A DNA stretch of 64,000 nt from Paramacrobiotus metropolitanus (taxonomy: Eukaryota; Tardigrada; Eutardigrada; Parachela; Macrobiotidae). Made by a program: the position numbers and the translations under genes. A model generated the notes under the pieces. The model ran no database searches, had not been told where the DNA came from, and saw only the letters and a program-made list of their open reading frames with translations. The DNA is taken from NCBI RefSeq assembly GCF_019649055.1, contig NW_026570402.1, positions 1 through 64,000 of the forward strand, written 5' to 3'. This document shows positions 1 through 10,489 of the stretch, in pieces (within the stretch, counting starts at the first letter, position 1; the number at the start of each line of letters is the position of its first letter).

Positions 1-900
1 AAAAAATGAATCCCAATCTGTTTGCTTATCATTAATATACTTAGCGACAGCTTTCATAGCTTCTCAACACGTTTTCTCCACAAGGCCGTTGCCTTGCTGA
101 TGTCCTTCAGCATAAAGTTTGAACCACGGTCACTCGTAATACTGACCGGCATACCGAAAAACCATACAAATTCTTTTATATAAAAAATTGCGCTAAGTAA
201 ACGCATCAATAGTTTTCTGCTTCCATAACTACATATTTTGATCGTAATCTACTGCAATAATATTCTTATTTTCGTCTTTACTGGTCGGGGCGCTGGTGCA
301 ATATCAATTGCCATGCTGAACGCGGTTCTTCGCCTGACACTGCACATGACTACAACTTCTCAATATCGTTCTCATACCAGGCCAATAAAATGCCTATACA
401 TTCTCAAATGTCGAATTGACAGCTAAATGTGCACTATGTACTTTATCGTGATTTTCGAAATTTCAGTCGCCACTGAAAGGTACATAAACATAAAATATTC
501 TTTACCTTCCATGGCATATCGGTATACAGTACTCCCTGTCTTAAAACTAATTTTCTCAGCTGCTTAATTTCAAACGGTGCTAATTTAATACCATCAGCTT
601 CTTTTGGCTGCTAAACGCCATCTCTGAATAGCAGGATCCTTAGACTGCTCATTGCTAAACTGTGCCTTATCCTGTGGTACGAACATATACTGCTTAATTC
701 CTGCCGGACCATTCTGGTCATTAGGGTAAACAACTTCCATAGTCATACACTGCAATCTACTAGATTCAATTTTAGCTTCGCGTAACTTTCTCACTGCCTT
801 TGCAAATTCTCATCACCATTAAACGGTTCACCTTCTCATAACTTCACATCCGACTCATTAGATGCCGGTTCGGCTGATCGCGGATTACGCGATAATGCAT
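1..900 (-). pseudogene. Decayed integrase region of the Gypsy element
   Basis: Minus-strand translation gives broken pieces in changing frames. Pieces consistent with an H2C2 linker appear at about 460-800. Integrase-core-like pieces follow at about 60-330, including an S-D-R-G-like piece. At 1-70 a K-A-V-A-K-Y-I run ends in D-W-D, the usual end of the Gypsy catalytic core. Stops at roughly every 40-60 codons show it is not a working gene as assembled. Confidence 0.55.
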
Positions 901-911
901 CTGCTATAACG

Positions 912-1286
912 TTATCTTTGCCTTTCATACTCTGGCTTAATATTAAACTGCTGAAGATAAAGTGCCCATCGGGCGATACGACTACCCATATCTTTTAAAT
1001 TATGCAAAAATGTTAACGCTTGATGGTCCGTATGGACTTCAACGTACTTATCACCAATATAATGCTTCCACTTCTTAAAAGCTGAAACTAAACCAAATGC
1101 CTCGAGCTCTGTCGGAAAATAATTTTTCTTCTGCGAACCAGATATTACCTTACTTAAAAATGCTACCGGTTTCCACTCACCATTAATTTCTTGCTGCAAT
1201 ACTGCACCGACTGCTATTCTACTCGCATCTACATGAATTTTCGTCTTAGCTTCCGGATCAAACCGTGCTAGTACCGGGGCTTCCAT
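912..1286 (-). pseudogene. Gypsy RNase H domain, out of frame with RT
   Basis: The frame reads as the RNase H that follows RT in Gypsy elements: V-D-A-S near the start, A-V-L-Q-Q, P-V-A-F-L-S-K, then E-L-E-A-F, H-T-D-H-Q-A-L-T-F-L and a final R-W-A-L-Y-L-Q. It is separated from RT by 70 bp containing a frame change, and it ends in a stop after the E-Y-E-R motif where integrase should follow. Confidence 0.8.
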
Positions 1287-1355
1287 TAACGCTTTCTTGA
1301 GGGCTTTTACTGCTCCATCCTGTTCCTGACCCCATTTAAATTGCGCTTTTAGGAA

Positions 1356-4300
1356 TCAACCGTTGCAACGGTTCTGCTTTCTGAAAGTGGTCAATAAACT
1401 GTCGGTAGTAACCGACCATACCCAAAACCGCATAATGTTTTCCTGTCCTTGAAAGGACCAAACTTCTGTACCGCTTCCGTTTTCCGGATCACGAAATTCG
1501 TCCTTGTCAACAACATGACCAAGAAAACTAATTTTATCAACAAAAAATTCACACTTCTCTGGATTAATAGTCCAGCCACACTCTTCTAATCGTAACAGTA
1601 ATTCTTCAATATCTTTCTTATGCTGTGCTTTAGTTTTACTATAACAAATAATATCATCAATAAAGACTAACGCATTCTTCCATTTAATACCAACAAGTGA
1701 CAGGTCCATGGCGCGCTGAAAAGCCGCTGGAGCATCTTTCATTCCGAAAGGTAGTACTGCATACTGATACTGAAAGTCTTCACCTACCATTGTAGCTTTT
1801 TGTTTATCTTCATCCTTAAGCTTAATTTGCCAAAAACCGCTTTTTAAATCAATCTTACTGAAAACTGTAGCGCCTCGAAGTGCGTTCAAAATATCATCGA
1901 CTCTCGGTAACGGATAGCTACTTCCCAGTAATTTAGTATTTAATTTACGAAAATCAACCGTCAACCTACGTGACCCATCTTTCTTTTTCACAATGCAAAT
2001 CGGACTTCCCCACGGAGAATTCGTAGGTTCAATTATTCCGTCCTTAATCATCTCTTCAGTCTTAGATCTTAACCACTTACGATCTTCCAAGGATGTGCGA
2101 TACGGCGGAGACTTAACAGGCGGACTATCTCCCGTATTTACCGGATGCTCATATATAGTACAACAGCCAACTGGCCTATCTTTAGTCGGTAACACGCCTT
2201 TAGCCTTATAAATTGACCGCTTAAAATCTGCTTTATCTTCCTCATTTGCTAAATTTCCAAATTTAATTTTACTGAAAGTTTCTTCAGTTTTTGCGTCAGT
2301 TATATTATTATCGGACTTTTTATAAATATTCATAGCCATACACTGACAGGTGGTAGCTACACTACATACTGCATCGTGATAATTTTCCTTAAATTCTTTC
2401 GAGTCAACATTATAAACTTCTTCAACAAGCGATAAATTTCCCTGGTTGAAATTTTGATCAAATTCTATACGTTCATCCGACATATTCATAACAGGTATGC
2501 GGCAATAACCTTTTTCACTTATGTCAATAACACCGTCAAACAGTAAAAGTTGACCGACTCGTTTACCTTCATATTCGAAATCATGTTCAACTAAGCCTTT
2601 ACTTACCCAGTCTGCAATTTCCTCATCCGATTTATTAATTTTCGCCCGAATTATTCCTTTCGTACGAGGCCGAATACAGGCTTCATGCTGCGGTACCAAT
2701 TCAATCCTATTAAATTCTGCAATCGGTTTCGGCCGGTTTCGCCGTGTTTCCTCTAATGTCGAAGTCTCATTCTGCGGTTCATTACCAGAATTTCCATTCT
2801 GATTTTCAATACCCATACCTGTTTGCGTTTGCTGACCAACTACATTATTCGCGAATTTTACTTTACGTACATTACCGCTTCTCTGCTTATTATTCGCAAA
2901 TTTTGAAGTATCAACTTTAGCTACTCCTGCCGGTAACTTCCTAGCTAGGGCTAACTTGCTTGCATCTAACTGTTCCATAGCGCGATGATCTGCCGCTGAG
3001 ATCGGCGCATTACCCATATAAACGTCCTGACTGTCATTAGCCGGTACAAACTGCCCATTTTTGAACTCGGCTGCGTTGTCTTCTAATAGCGCAAATCTAT
3101 TAGAAAACCTCGGATCCGCCATATTCTGCGTACCGTGATTTTGCGAAAAATTTCCCAAATTTTGCGACAACTCTAAACCATGAGGCATCTGGTTGCATAA
3201 TTCACATTCTTGTTCTACATGATCAATTTGTGACAACATTTCATACCAATAAAAGTTTTCAACCAAGTATCGATAAGTCGTGGTATCTTGCAGTGAATTA
3301 TCATGCTTAATAGCAAAATGTATTTTCTGGATTAATTTCACTCTCCAATTAAATGGAACAAATATTCTCGGGTTAGAGGCTCTAGCGTCGTTTTTATGAC
3401 ATAACACGCCATCACGTACCGTGAAATCATTAATTTCTTCTCTTATGAATTTAGTATCCGCTTTTTCTGGGTGGGTAAACATATGATACCAACTCTTCGA
3501 ATCCTTCTGAATTTTCTGCTGTTCACGCCAAAATTCTATGTCATGAAACTCATCAAACGAGGGAATATAGTCCTTAAATTTCGGATCTACACGCGGGGTC
3601 ATCCAATTTTTAAAATTAGTATCTGTCTTAACACGTTGAGGCGTACCTCTACATTGTGTTTCAATATTATTCTGAAAATTTCCGCTACCGCTGCCACGCT
3701 GGTTTACTGACACAATATTCAACTTTTTACCGCCAATAGTTAATTCTTGAACTTTCCTCTCAACTGGCTGCTTTATACTCGTATTCTGATTAAACTGAGA
3801 AATTCGCACATTTTTGCCTGTACTACTAGGATTACGTTTCGACACTGAATTACAGGGCGGTATTCTTGCTGAGCTACCAGCTACACCCCCGCAAACTTGA
3901 CCACTACCACCGGAAAACTGAGGACCGATAATATTATCCGACCAAGACTGATTCCTATACCCCCGCAAACTTGCTTGCGTCCGTCCCTGATTCTCGTTTT
4001 CAGACTGCTTAAAATTATTCGCGGAATTTACTTTCAATTTTCCAACAGGTTTACGAATTTTTGCTGAATTAGCATTAATCGCATACGAATCTATGGGCGG
4101 GTTATTATTCTGAATTTCTTCTTCAAAATCGTACGATTCTGGCTCTCTCGGCCATCTTACATTAGCATCATTCAATCCAGCCTTAGACCACTCCTGTGGT
4201 GCATCGGCGAAAACGTTATGTGCTGTTTCATACGTTACAAATTCGGCATTTTCAGCATAAGGTGCAAGCCCCAAAGGCCTCGTACGTAATAACGCCGGGA

Positions 4301-7300
4301 TTGCCTGAGTTTCCAAAATGTATGGCGCTGCTGCGGAATTAAAGTGATGATATTTAATCATCTCATCAAACCTATACCTAGTACGCTTTGTGTACGCGTG
4401 ACGCTCCTCGTCTCGGCAGCAAAGACGCAAAGACATAGTGTTAAAGTCAAGGGCAAATGGTTTCCCAAAAAGGAAATCCATTCCCAAAATGATGTGATCA
4501 CGATCAACTATGGAACTGACTGTACACGTATGTTCGAAAGTCGTACCAAATTCACTAATCGTAATTAATGCAGATAAGGGCTCCACTTTACATAAATTTT
4601 CATATGCAGAATCTACCATCATTTCTTCCATATGGTCATCGCACCGTATTACTGCTAAACCCATCTTTTGAGCTAATTTAAGCGGAATTATCGAAATACT
4701 TGCCCCAGTATCAATCATGACCTTGGTCTGCCAGTGATTAATATTGAGCACACACATCCATGTTTGTGCATCAATTGTCGGCTTATGCATATCCAGATTA
4801 GAAACTTGGACTTGAGATAAGTCCACATTTACTGCGACATTATTTCGCTTTTTACCTTTCCTCAACGAATTAGTATTATAACTCGATTCGATCATATTAT
4901 TCTGAACACTATTTCTTTCCGTAAACTCTTGATCTGCCAACTCGTTTTGGTTTTCGAACGACCAACCATCATTCTGCTGCTCGTTATCGGAATAATTTAC
5001 ATTAATTACCGGTTGAAAATTATCCTGGTAATTATTACCCATGACTGTCGGTTCAACGGCGCTCGGATCTGCCTGATAATCATCATCTGCTTCACCCTGT
5101 TGCTCATTATCGCAATTTTCGAAATTATTATCATTTCCTGACTGATCCGCATAAGTAATAATTCCCTGAGGACTGCTGCCTAAATCGGCCTGAATATCAT
5201 TTCTTAAAACTGCCTGATAACCGCCGCCTTCATCACTATGAAACTGCCCATTATCGGCCACGGTAAAACTCTGACCCAAATTGATTTCCACTTTCTCAAA
5301 ATCACGCATTACTTGAATTAACTCATGCTGATTAACAATTTTCCTCAGAAACAATTTTTCATACCAGTCAAGCTTGTTCGGGTTCAATCCCTCTAACAAA
5401 ATACTGACTCTCTCCTCCTGTGATAATTTCAATTCTTCAAACCACAGTATAAAACTGTCCACGTAACTGTCCACTGTGTCATTTTCACTGAATTTTCGAG
5501 CTGACATTTCTCGCCTTATTTCTTGCGGGGTAAACGAGTCATTAAAATGTTCCAAAATTTCTTTCTTATAAAAATTTTCCCAAGATTCATTTGGTTTATC
5601 TCTTATCAAATTCTGAAACCATACCACTGCATTGCCTTCTAAAGCGGCTAATACTTGACGACATGTCATATTATCATTCCAGCCATTACAAGTACGACAC
5701 TGCTCGACTTGTGAAAGCCATGTACGCACTGAACCGGATTTTATTTTACCACTGTACGGCTGTAATTTCATTATTTCAGTACAGTCAGAAGAACTTTTAT
5801 TCATACTCAGTATCAGTTTCATTATTTCCGAAAATTCACCAGTACCTGCAGTTCCATTTGCCTGCTGTGAAACATGGTCATCACGTGACCTTCTTACCTG
5901 ATTCGGACGATTTCCGTCTTCGACTGCATTATTGTGCTGTGCTGCGTTATGACCGACCTGTGTCCTTTGCTGATTTATCCGCTCGATTACTTCATCATTT
6001 TTCACTTGAAGTCTTACTTCCTTGACCTGGGTCTCAATACCCGGTATTGACCGATTCGGTTGTACTCTGTACTGTTTGGACACATTCTCCCTTTGAACCG
6101 GTGATTCCAACTGGCCAAACGGGGAAATTTCACCCCCGCAAACTTGCATGCCACTGCTATCAACTGGGGAGGAATTACCCCCGCAAACTTGATATGCACC
6201 GGTACTTCCATTAAACGGAATTTTTACAGGACTTAACTGCGACATGTTACTTACATTCACGGCCTCAAAACTTCCCGTCGTACTGCAATTATTAATCGAA
6301 ACGTCTGACTGCCTAGCATTTTGAAATACTGGCGACCGACTGAATACCGAATCAGCTGTACCCACTGGTCTGGCTGCTTCGAAATGCTTTTCATTACCGC
6401 CATAAATTACTTGACCAGAAACGTGGTTTTGATTAAGCTGACTTATCAATTTGTCCATATCTTGCTGAAATCTGCGCATAGACTCCCTCATTTTCACGTC
6501 TACATCCTTAAAGTATCTGTCCTTCTGAAAACATTTGTCTTGCCAGCTTTGGCTTTCTTTTAACGCCCTATCTCGATCATGTTCTGCCTGACGCCTTAAC
6601 TCCTTTTCCTGAGCCAAACTTAGTTTTAACTGTTCATTTTCCAATGATTTAAGTTCATTTACAGACTCGCTTTCAGCAAATTCCTCCATTGCTTCAATAA
6701 AGTCTCGCTCAAGCTCTTTGTTTTGCTTTTCCAGAGAAGCGTTATCTCTTGACACCTCCTTCAGTTTTTGAAAAATTAATTCATTATTTGCCACAGCCGT
6801 TTCCAAATACTGGCTTGTAGTATTTAAATTAGCATTGAGTGATTCTTTTTCCCTGTTCAAACCATTCACCACCGACTGTAGAGATTCTTTTTCGTTATTT
6901 AAACTGCTGACCATATCATTTAATTTACTGACTTCAACCTGAGCATTAAGCTGTTGTTGATACACAGCCGCGAAGCCTTTCAAACAGCGTATTAGTGTGC
7001 CTGCATTGTTACTTACGACAGAACTTAAATCGTACTCGGACAGCGAGTTACGGAGCCTTTGTTCGACCTGCCTCACCTCCTGAAGAAACTCGAACCGCAG
7101 GGGTTCAAAATTATTTTCATACACAATCTGCCTTAACTGTACTTCATTTGAGAAAAACTGTTCCGCTTGAACATCTAATAAATCTTCACCCCATAAACTG
7201 TAATTATTTTGACTCGAGCCTTGCGTCCGCTCGGTCTGTTTATCGAGATTAATTAAGGGATTGCTTACCGATTCCTCTGTACCTGGACTACCGTCCCATC

Positions 7301-8078
7301 TTATGTCTTTTAGTGCTGCAGTATTACCACTGTCAGTGGGTTCAGTGCCACTGACTGGTACGAAAATTTTACTTCTTCCCCATATATCTTCAATATCTTC
7401 CTGCGCGGATGTGCTGCTTCTAGCTGACAATTGTGAAGTTGCCGAAATATTACTTACTGAATTCAAGGTATGAGTTCCTGCACTTAAAACACCTGGCTGC
7501 CATATACTTCGACCACAATTCGCCATAACTGAAGACGCTCCTGATTCCGCCGCTTGTGGTTTTACCAGATATTCTGGATTTACCACAGGTACCAACGGAT
7601 TTATCAATTGAGGATTTACCGATGAACTCGGATTTACCACTGACATATTTACCAGCTGTGGATTTACCGATGAATTCGGATTTACCACTGACACCGACGG
7701 AGTTACCAATTGTGGATTTACCGATGAATTCGGATTTACCACATTACATGGATTTACCGCTACCGCTGACTGACCGCCTACTGACTGCATACTTGGAAAA
7801 GAAAGGCTCGAGTTTTGTGCACCACTGGGAGGACCATTTACAAGAGCTCCCAATGGGGTACTATTTCCCCCAGAACTACCGCTAATTACCGTGGCATTAC
7901 GAGAATACCAATCTGGCATAACCGCTGTGTTCTGTGACTGCGAATTTAATTTATGCTTCCCTGCGATTTTGGCCTTTAACTTCTCTCTGTATACATCAAC
8001 ACGCTGATCAGTTCTGTTTTTCTTCATTTCGGAATTTGCGTTTGATAATTCACTCATTTTGGTTTGTGTTTCAGGCAA
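1356..8078 (-). CDS. Gypsy gag-protease-RT polyprotein (2240 codons, frame lost at 3' end)
   Basis: The ATG at 8078 opens one frame carrying, in order: a low-complexity N terminus with about four imperfect V-V-N-P/S-V-N-P-Q repeats (residues about 110-175); a long heptad-type coiled coil (about 385-515); a Retrotrans_gag-like core with W-x-x-x-V-E and W-F-Q-N-L (about 770-930); an aspartic protease with DTGAS (about 1123) and the I-I-L-G-M-D-F flap partner; a zinc-finger-like segment (see 3186-3440); and an RT domain (about 1960-2190) with S-P-W-G-S-P, V-D-F-R-K-L and the catalytic F-I-D-D. After L-G-H-V-V-D the frame drifts: the expected connection continues in another frame near 1440-1490, so the last ~35 residues are frameshift product. 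No CCHC knuckle was seen. The length is unusual for Gypsy, mostly because of the N-terminal extension. Confidence 0.85.
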   Translation of the reverse strand: MPETQTKMSELSNANSEMKKNRTDQRVDVYREKLKAKIAGKHKLNSQSQNTAVMPDWYSRNATVISGSSGGNSTPLGALVNGPPSGAQNSSLSFPSMQSVGGQSAVAVNPCNVVNPNSSVNPQLVTPSVSVVNPNSSVNPQLVNMSVVNPSSSVNPQLINPLVPVVNPEYLVKPQAAESGASSVMANCGRSIWQPGVLSAGTHTLNSVSNISATSQLSARSSTSAQEDIEDIWGRSKIFVPVSGTEPTDSGNTAALKDIRWDGSPGTEESVSNPLINLDKQTERTQGSSQNNYSLWGEDLLDVQAEQFFSNEVQLRQIVYENNFEPLRFEFLQEVRQVEQRLRNSLSEYDLSSVVSNNAGTLIRCLKGFAAVYQQQLNAQVEVSKLNDMVSSLNNEKESLQSVVNGLNREKESLNANLNTTSQYLETAVANNELIFQKLKEVSRDNASLEKQNKELERDFIEAMEEFAESESVNELKSLENEQLKLSLAQEKELRRQAEHDRDRALKESQSWQDKCFQKDRYFKDVDVKMRESMRRFQQDMDKLISQLNQNHVSGQVIYGGNEKHFEAARPVGTADSVFSRSPVFQNARQSDVSINNCSTTGSFEAVNVSNMSQLSPVKIPFNGSTGAYQVCGGNSSPVDSSGMQVCGGEISPFGQLESPVQRENVSKQYRVQPNRSIPGIETQVKEVRLQVKNDEVIERINQQRTQVGHNAAQHNNAVEDGNRPNQVRRSRDDHVSQQANGTAGTGEFSEIMKLILSMNKSSSDCTEIMKLQPYSGKIKSGSVRTWLSQVEQCRTCNGWNDNMTCRQVLAALEGNAVVWFQNLIRDKPNESWENFYKKEILEHFNDSFTPQEIRREMSARKFSENDTVDSYVDSFILWFEELKLSQEERVSILLEGLNPNKLDWYEKLFLRKIVNQHELIQVMRDFEKVEINLGQSFTVADNGQFHSDEGGGYQAVLRNDIQADLGSSPQGIITYADQSGNDNNFENCDNEQQGEADDDYQADPSAVEPTVMGNNYQDNFQPVINVNYSDNEQQNDGWSFENQNELADQEFTERNSVQNNMIESSYNTNSLRKGKKRNNVAVNVDLSQVQVSNLDMHKPTIDAQTWMCVLNINHWQTKVMIDTGASISIIPLKLAQKMGLAVIRCDDHMEEMMVDSAYENLCKVEPLSALITISEFGTTFEHTCTVSSIVDRDHIILGMDFLFGKPFALDFNTMSLRLCCRDEERHAYTKRTRYRFDEMIKYHHFNSAAAPYILETQAIPALLRTRPLGLAPYAENAEFVTYETAHNVFADAPQEWSKAGLNDANVRWPREPESYDFEEEIQNNNPPIDSYAINANSAKIRKPVGKLKVNSANNFKQSENENQGRTQASLRGYRNQSWSDNIIGPQFSGGSGQVCGGVAGSSARIPPCNSVSKRNPSSTGKNVRISQFNQNTSIKQPVERKVQELTIGGKKLNIVSVNQRGSGSGNFQNNIETQCRGTPQRVKTDTNFKNWMTPRVDPKFKDYIPSFDEFHDIEFWREQQKIQKDSKSWYHMFTHPEKADTKFIREEINDFTVRDGVLCHKNDARASNPRIFVPFNWRVKLIQKIHFAIKHDNSLQDTTTYRYLVENFYWYEMLSQIDHVEQECELCNQMPHGLELSQNLGNFSQNHGTQNMADPRFSNRFALLEDNAAEFKNGQFVPANDSQDVYMGNAPISAADHRAMEQLDASKLALARKLPAGVAKVDTSKFANNKQRSGNVRKVKFANNVVGQQTQTGMGIENQNGNSGNEPQNETSTLEETRRNRPKPIAEFNRIELVPQHEACIRPRTKGIIRAKINKSDEEIADWVSKGLVEHDFEYEGKRVGQLLLFDGVIDISEKGYCRIPVMNMSDERIEFDQNFNQGNLSLVEEVYNVDSKEFKENYHDAVCSVATTCQCMAMNIYKKSDNNITDAKTEETFSKIKFGNLANEEDKADFKRSIYKAKGVLPTKDRPVGCCTIYEHPVNTGDSPPVKSPPYRTSLEDRKWLRSKTEEMIKDGIIEPTNSPWGSPICIVKKKDGSRRLTVDFRKLNTKLLGSSYPLPRVDDILNALRGATVFSKIDLKSGFWQIKLKDEDKQKATMVGEDFQYQYAVLPFGMKDAPAAFQRAMDLSLVGIKWKNALVFIDDIICYSKTKAQHKKDIEELLLRLEECGWTINPEKCEFFVDKISFLGHVVDKDEFRDPENGSGTEVWSFQGQENIMRFWVWSVTTDSLLTTFRKQNRCNG
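3186..3440 (-). other. Integrase-type H2C2 zinc finger lying between protease and RT
   Basis: Inside the polyprotein, residues about 1546-1631 read as an integrase-type HH-CC finger: a short lead containing V-L-C-H and V-P-F-N-W-R, then H-x4-H, a T-T-Y-R-Y-L-V-x-N-F-Y-W stretch, and a closing C-E-L-C pair. In ordinary Gypsy elements this module sits after RNase H at the start of integrase. Here it is upstream of RT in the same open frame. The identification rests on motif spacing only. Confidence 0.6.
7560..7760 (-). repeat. Coding minisatellite in gag (VNP repeats)
   Basis: A unit of about 48-54 bp containing GGATTTACCGATGAATTCGG (plus strand) occurs about four times, encoding the V-V-N-P-x-S-S-V-N-P-Q repeats. 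All units keep the frame. Confidence 0.75.
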
Positions 8079-8084
8079 CCGCGG

Positions 8085-8430
8085 CTATACCGTACCGTTT
8101 AAACGGGTTTGGCAAGCAAAAGTTGCTCTGTTCCAACTGGTTGATTACACAACCAGCTTGTATTACCCACCGACCGATTACAGCAATACCGTACCACTAA
8201 GTGGATTAAGTACACCGCAACGATCTGCTTCGTATTTCCGCCTCACACGCACCTTTGCGTGCAAAAGCTACTTGTATTGTTTCGTTTACGCTACTGACCT
8301 TTGAGGTTTCAGAAGTTTCGCTTCGTATTTCAGTGCTTCTGCTACATACCGTACCACTAAGTGGATTGAGTAAGAGCAAACTGCACCGTTCCCACTGGAT
8401 GACGAATCACCCAGTTTGTATTACCCACGG
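8085..8430 (-). repeat. Imperfect duplication in the Gypsy leader
   Basis: Two copies about 160-260 bp apart share ACCGTACCACTAAGTGGATT (near 8189 and 8347) and GTTTGTATTACCCAC-like blocks (near 8157 and 8417). The region lies in the untranslated leader just before gag. Confidence 0.55.
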
Positions 8431-8720
8431 ACTGACAGGACAACTGACAGCACCGTTTCGTTTGAACCCACCAGACGAAAAGCACTGCTTAACGCTGGTT
8501 TCGTATCACGTTGTTACAGCACACACTTAAGTATGCATGTACAACTTACTTTCGTTACGTTTCAATTTGTCACAGCTGACCTTTCAGGTTTCAGCTGTTT
8601 ACTGTATTTTGCTGCTAGTTACACACTGTGGCTGAATTCCGCCTAACAGTGACACTGCATTAACACAACACGAGACGGTTATATCCGCTCTGGTGATTTT
8701 AACCGAAATTCGAGAATTTT

Positions 8721-8910
8721 CAAAATCGTAGAGTAGTGGCTTTTCCGCTACGAAAGTTCAAAATCGTAGAGTAGTGGCTTTTCCACTACGAAAGTTCAAA
8801 ATCGTAGAGTAGTGGCTTTTCCACTACGAAAGTTCAAAATCGTAGAGTAGTGGCTTTTCCACTACGAAAGTTCAAAATCGTAGAGTAGTGGTTTTTCCAC
8901 TACGAAAGTT
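8721..8910 (-). repeat. Five tandem 38-bp hairpin repeats in the Gypsy leader
   Basis: Five copies of a 38-bp unit start at 8721, 8759, 8797, 8835 and 8873. Each holds GTAGTGG-CTTTT-CCACTAC, a 7-bp stem with a 5-nt loop; the first has one mismatch in the stem and the fifth a loop change. Since the leader RNA is transcribed from the minus strand, its transcript would form five regularly spaced hairpins of the complementary sequence. Confidence 0.92.
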
Positions 8911-9536
8911 CAATGTTTTAAAAAGTTTCAATTTAAGGAACGGCTAAATTTCTGCGGATTTTCGCACGATACACTTACAGATTCCACTCAGCGTTTCTTT
9001 CCTGATATTGCCGTTCACTTCACCTGATCGCAACTGACCTTTAAGGTTTCAGTTGTCCAATTGTCCAATCGATCGTAGCCAAACTTTTTTCGGCTACCGT
9101 ACCGTTATTTTGACCGATTTTAGCGGTTTGAATAATGCTGCAAACTCACACACACTGGCGGCTTGTCAGCCCACAAATATCATACAGAATAATCAAATGA
9201 TAATCACTTTTAATTTCAGAGTTATTAGTACAGCTTTCGCTTCAAGGGAGGCCTATGCTGTACGGTCCCCTATAGCCACCCTGTGCCTTAAGGACACTAG
9301 TACCTTAAGGGCACACCAGATCAATTGATCAGAAAAGAAAGGTGGGATCATTTCACCCGAAGAGAGAAAGATGAGAGACAGATGCCCGGGGGCTTGGGCG
9401 AGGGAAGAGACCCTCGGTCAGTTTGTGGGATTACAATACCCTTACTCTGACCTGGACCAATTTTCGTTTTACGGTTACAAAAGAAAATACAAAATAACGT
9501 ACCATCTACAATTTTCCGTAACATCGGGAAAATAAG
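8911..9536 (-). other. Rest of the Gypsy leader, no gene seen
   Basis: This stretch continues the leader between the hairpin repeats and the primer binding site. No reading frame of interest was found. Confidence 0.5.
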
Positions 9537-9554
9537 AACCATCGGTGGGCGCCA
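9537..9554 (-). other. Primer binding site, tRNA-Lys type
   Basis: On the minus strand TGGCGCCCA directly follows the CA that ends the LTR. It matches the complement of the 3' end of tRNA-Lys (CUU), the primer of Drosophila gypsy-like elements, for nine bases and then only partly. Confidence 0.6.
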
Positions 9555-10303
9555 TGACGTGAATGTAAGACCTGACACAGTGAAGTGGGTTCTGTATCCA
9601 CTAGTCCGACCACGTCCAGTCGGATAGAGCGACTCTGTCTCAAACTGTTACGGAAGATGGTAGAAGATTACGTTGATCTGGTATGAAATAAGAAAGGAAA
9701 AGAAGAAGAGGTCCGGGTCCTGCAAACACGAGAAATACACACACGACGGAGAAGTATACGTTACCTGTCCGACGCTAGATGTTAGCAGAAGCGATAAGAG
9801 AAATATCCATCAACCTGGCGATACAGGGCATGAAGAACGAAGAAGAGACCGAAAGGTCACGGGATGCAAGTGGGATCAAGTGGGTAACCTGTTACGTCAC
9901 GAGACTATCCGAAGATGATAATGCACGTCGACGAAGTAGAGGAATGACCCCTGACAATAGGTGAAAGGTCACCCAGAGGTCAGTTTGAACAGCCTCACTT
10001 GGAAAGAGAAGACCAGAGCAAAAGCCTGAAGTTAATCAGATCGAGTAACAAGACTCTACTTTTGTTGGGATTACAACTCTTGACATTACAATGGGCGACG
10101 AGCGCCTTATTTAGCCCTGGGCACCGCAAGTGCTGGCTCTTCGTACGCGCAGGTACGGATCTGAGAACAATAGGGATATAAACTCTAGCCAATACAAGTC
10201 ATCTAAGGACACGTGGACTAATCACACCGCTGCATCTCTACACGTGGACTAATGAGAACATGAGGTCAACTAATACACTAGAACAATAGGTTGAGCTACG
10301 TCA
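9555..10303 (-). repeat. Proposed LTR of the Gypsy element
   Basis: The plus-strand segment starts TGACGT next to the primer site and ends ACGTCA at 10298-10303, giving a 6-bp inverted terminal repeat and the TG...CA ends of LTRs, length 749 bp. The inner boundary is fixed by the primer site; the outer one rests on the short inverted repeat only, because the partner LTR is outside the window. Confidence 0.5.
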
Positions 10304-10489
10304 TCGAAGCGCGGTCAAGTCGAAATGGCAAGTCGCGGTCAAAGTTCTCTGCTGGAGATTTCTGAGAAGTCGATACTCGGAGTCGCGGTCATGACTCGCG
10401 TAGGAGTTGTAGTAAAGCCTAAGCCTTAGTAGTAGGGGTAGAAGTAGTAGAGTAGTACGATGTGGACGGGGCTGGTACGCCCGTACACG
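10304..10489. other. Short stretch between LTR and G1, three GCGGTCA repeats
   Basis: It holds three copies of an A/G-x-G-C-G-G-T-C-A motif (near 10310, 10333 and 10383) and no exon. The homologous G1 coding sequence stops abruptly at about 10489. Confidence 0.4.

Larger units (their letters stand above)
1..10303 (-). mobile_element. Ty3/Gypsy-type LTR retrotransposon, 3' part off the left edge
   Basis: Read on the minus strand the order is LTR (10303-9555), primer binding site, 1.5-kb leader, gag, aspartic protease, reverse transcriptase, RNase H and integrase, the last running off the left edge. RT before RNase H before integrase is the Ty3/Gypsy order. The gag-protease-RT frame is open for 2240 codons, then shifts of frame follow in the RT/RNase H junction and integrase, so this copy looks dead or poorly assembled downstream. 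The left LTR and any target duplication are outside the window, so element boundaries are only half tested. Confidence 0.88.

Noticed and set aside
5591-6025. 144-codon plus-strand frame
   Set aside because: It is the shadow of the Gypsy polyprotein on the other strand.
8721-8910. CRISPR-like array of regular repeats
   Set aside because: Units are contiguous 38-bp tandem copies without unique spacers, inside a retrotransposon leader.
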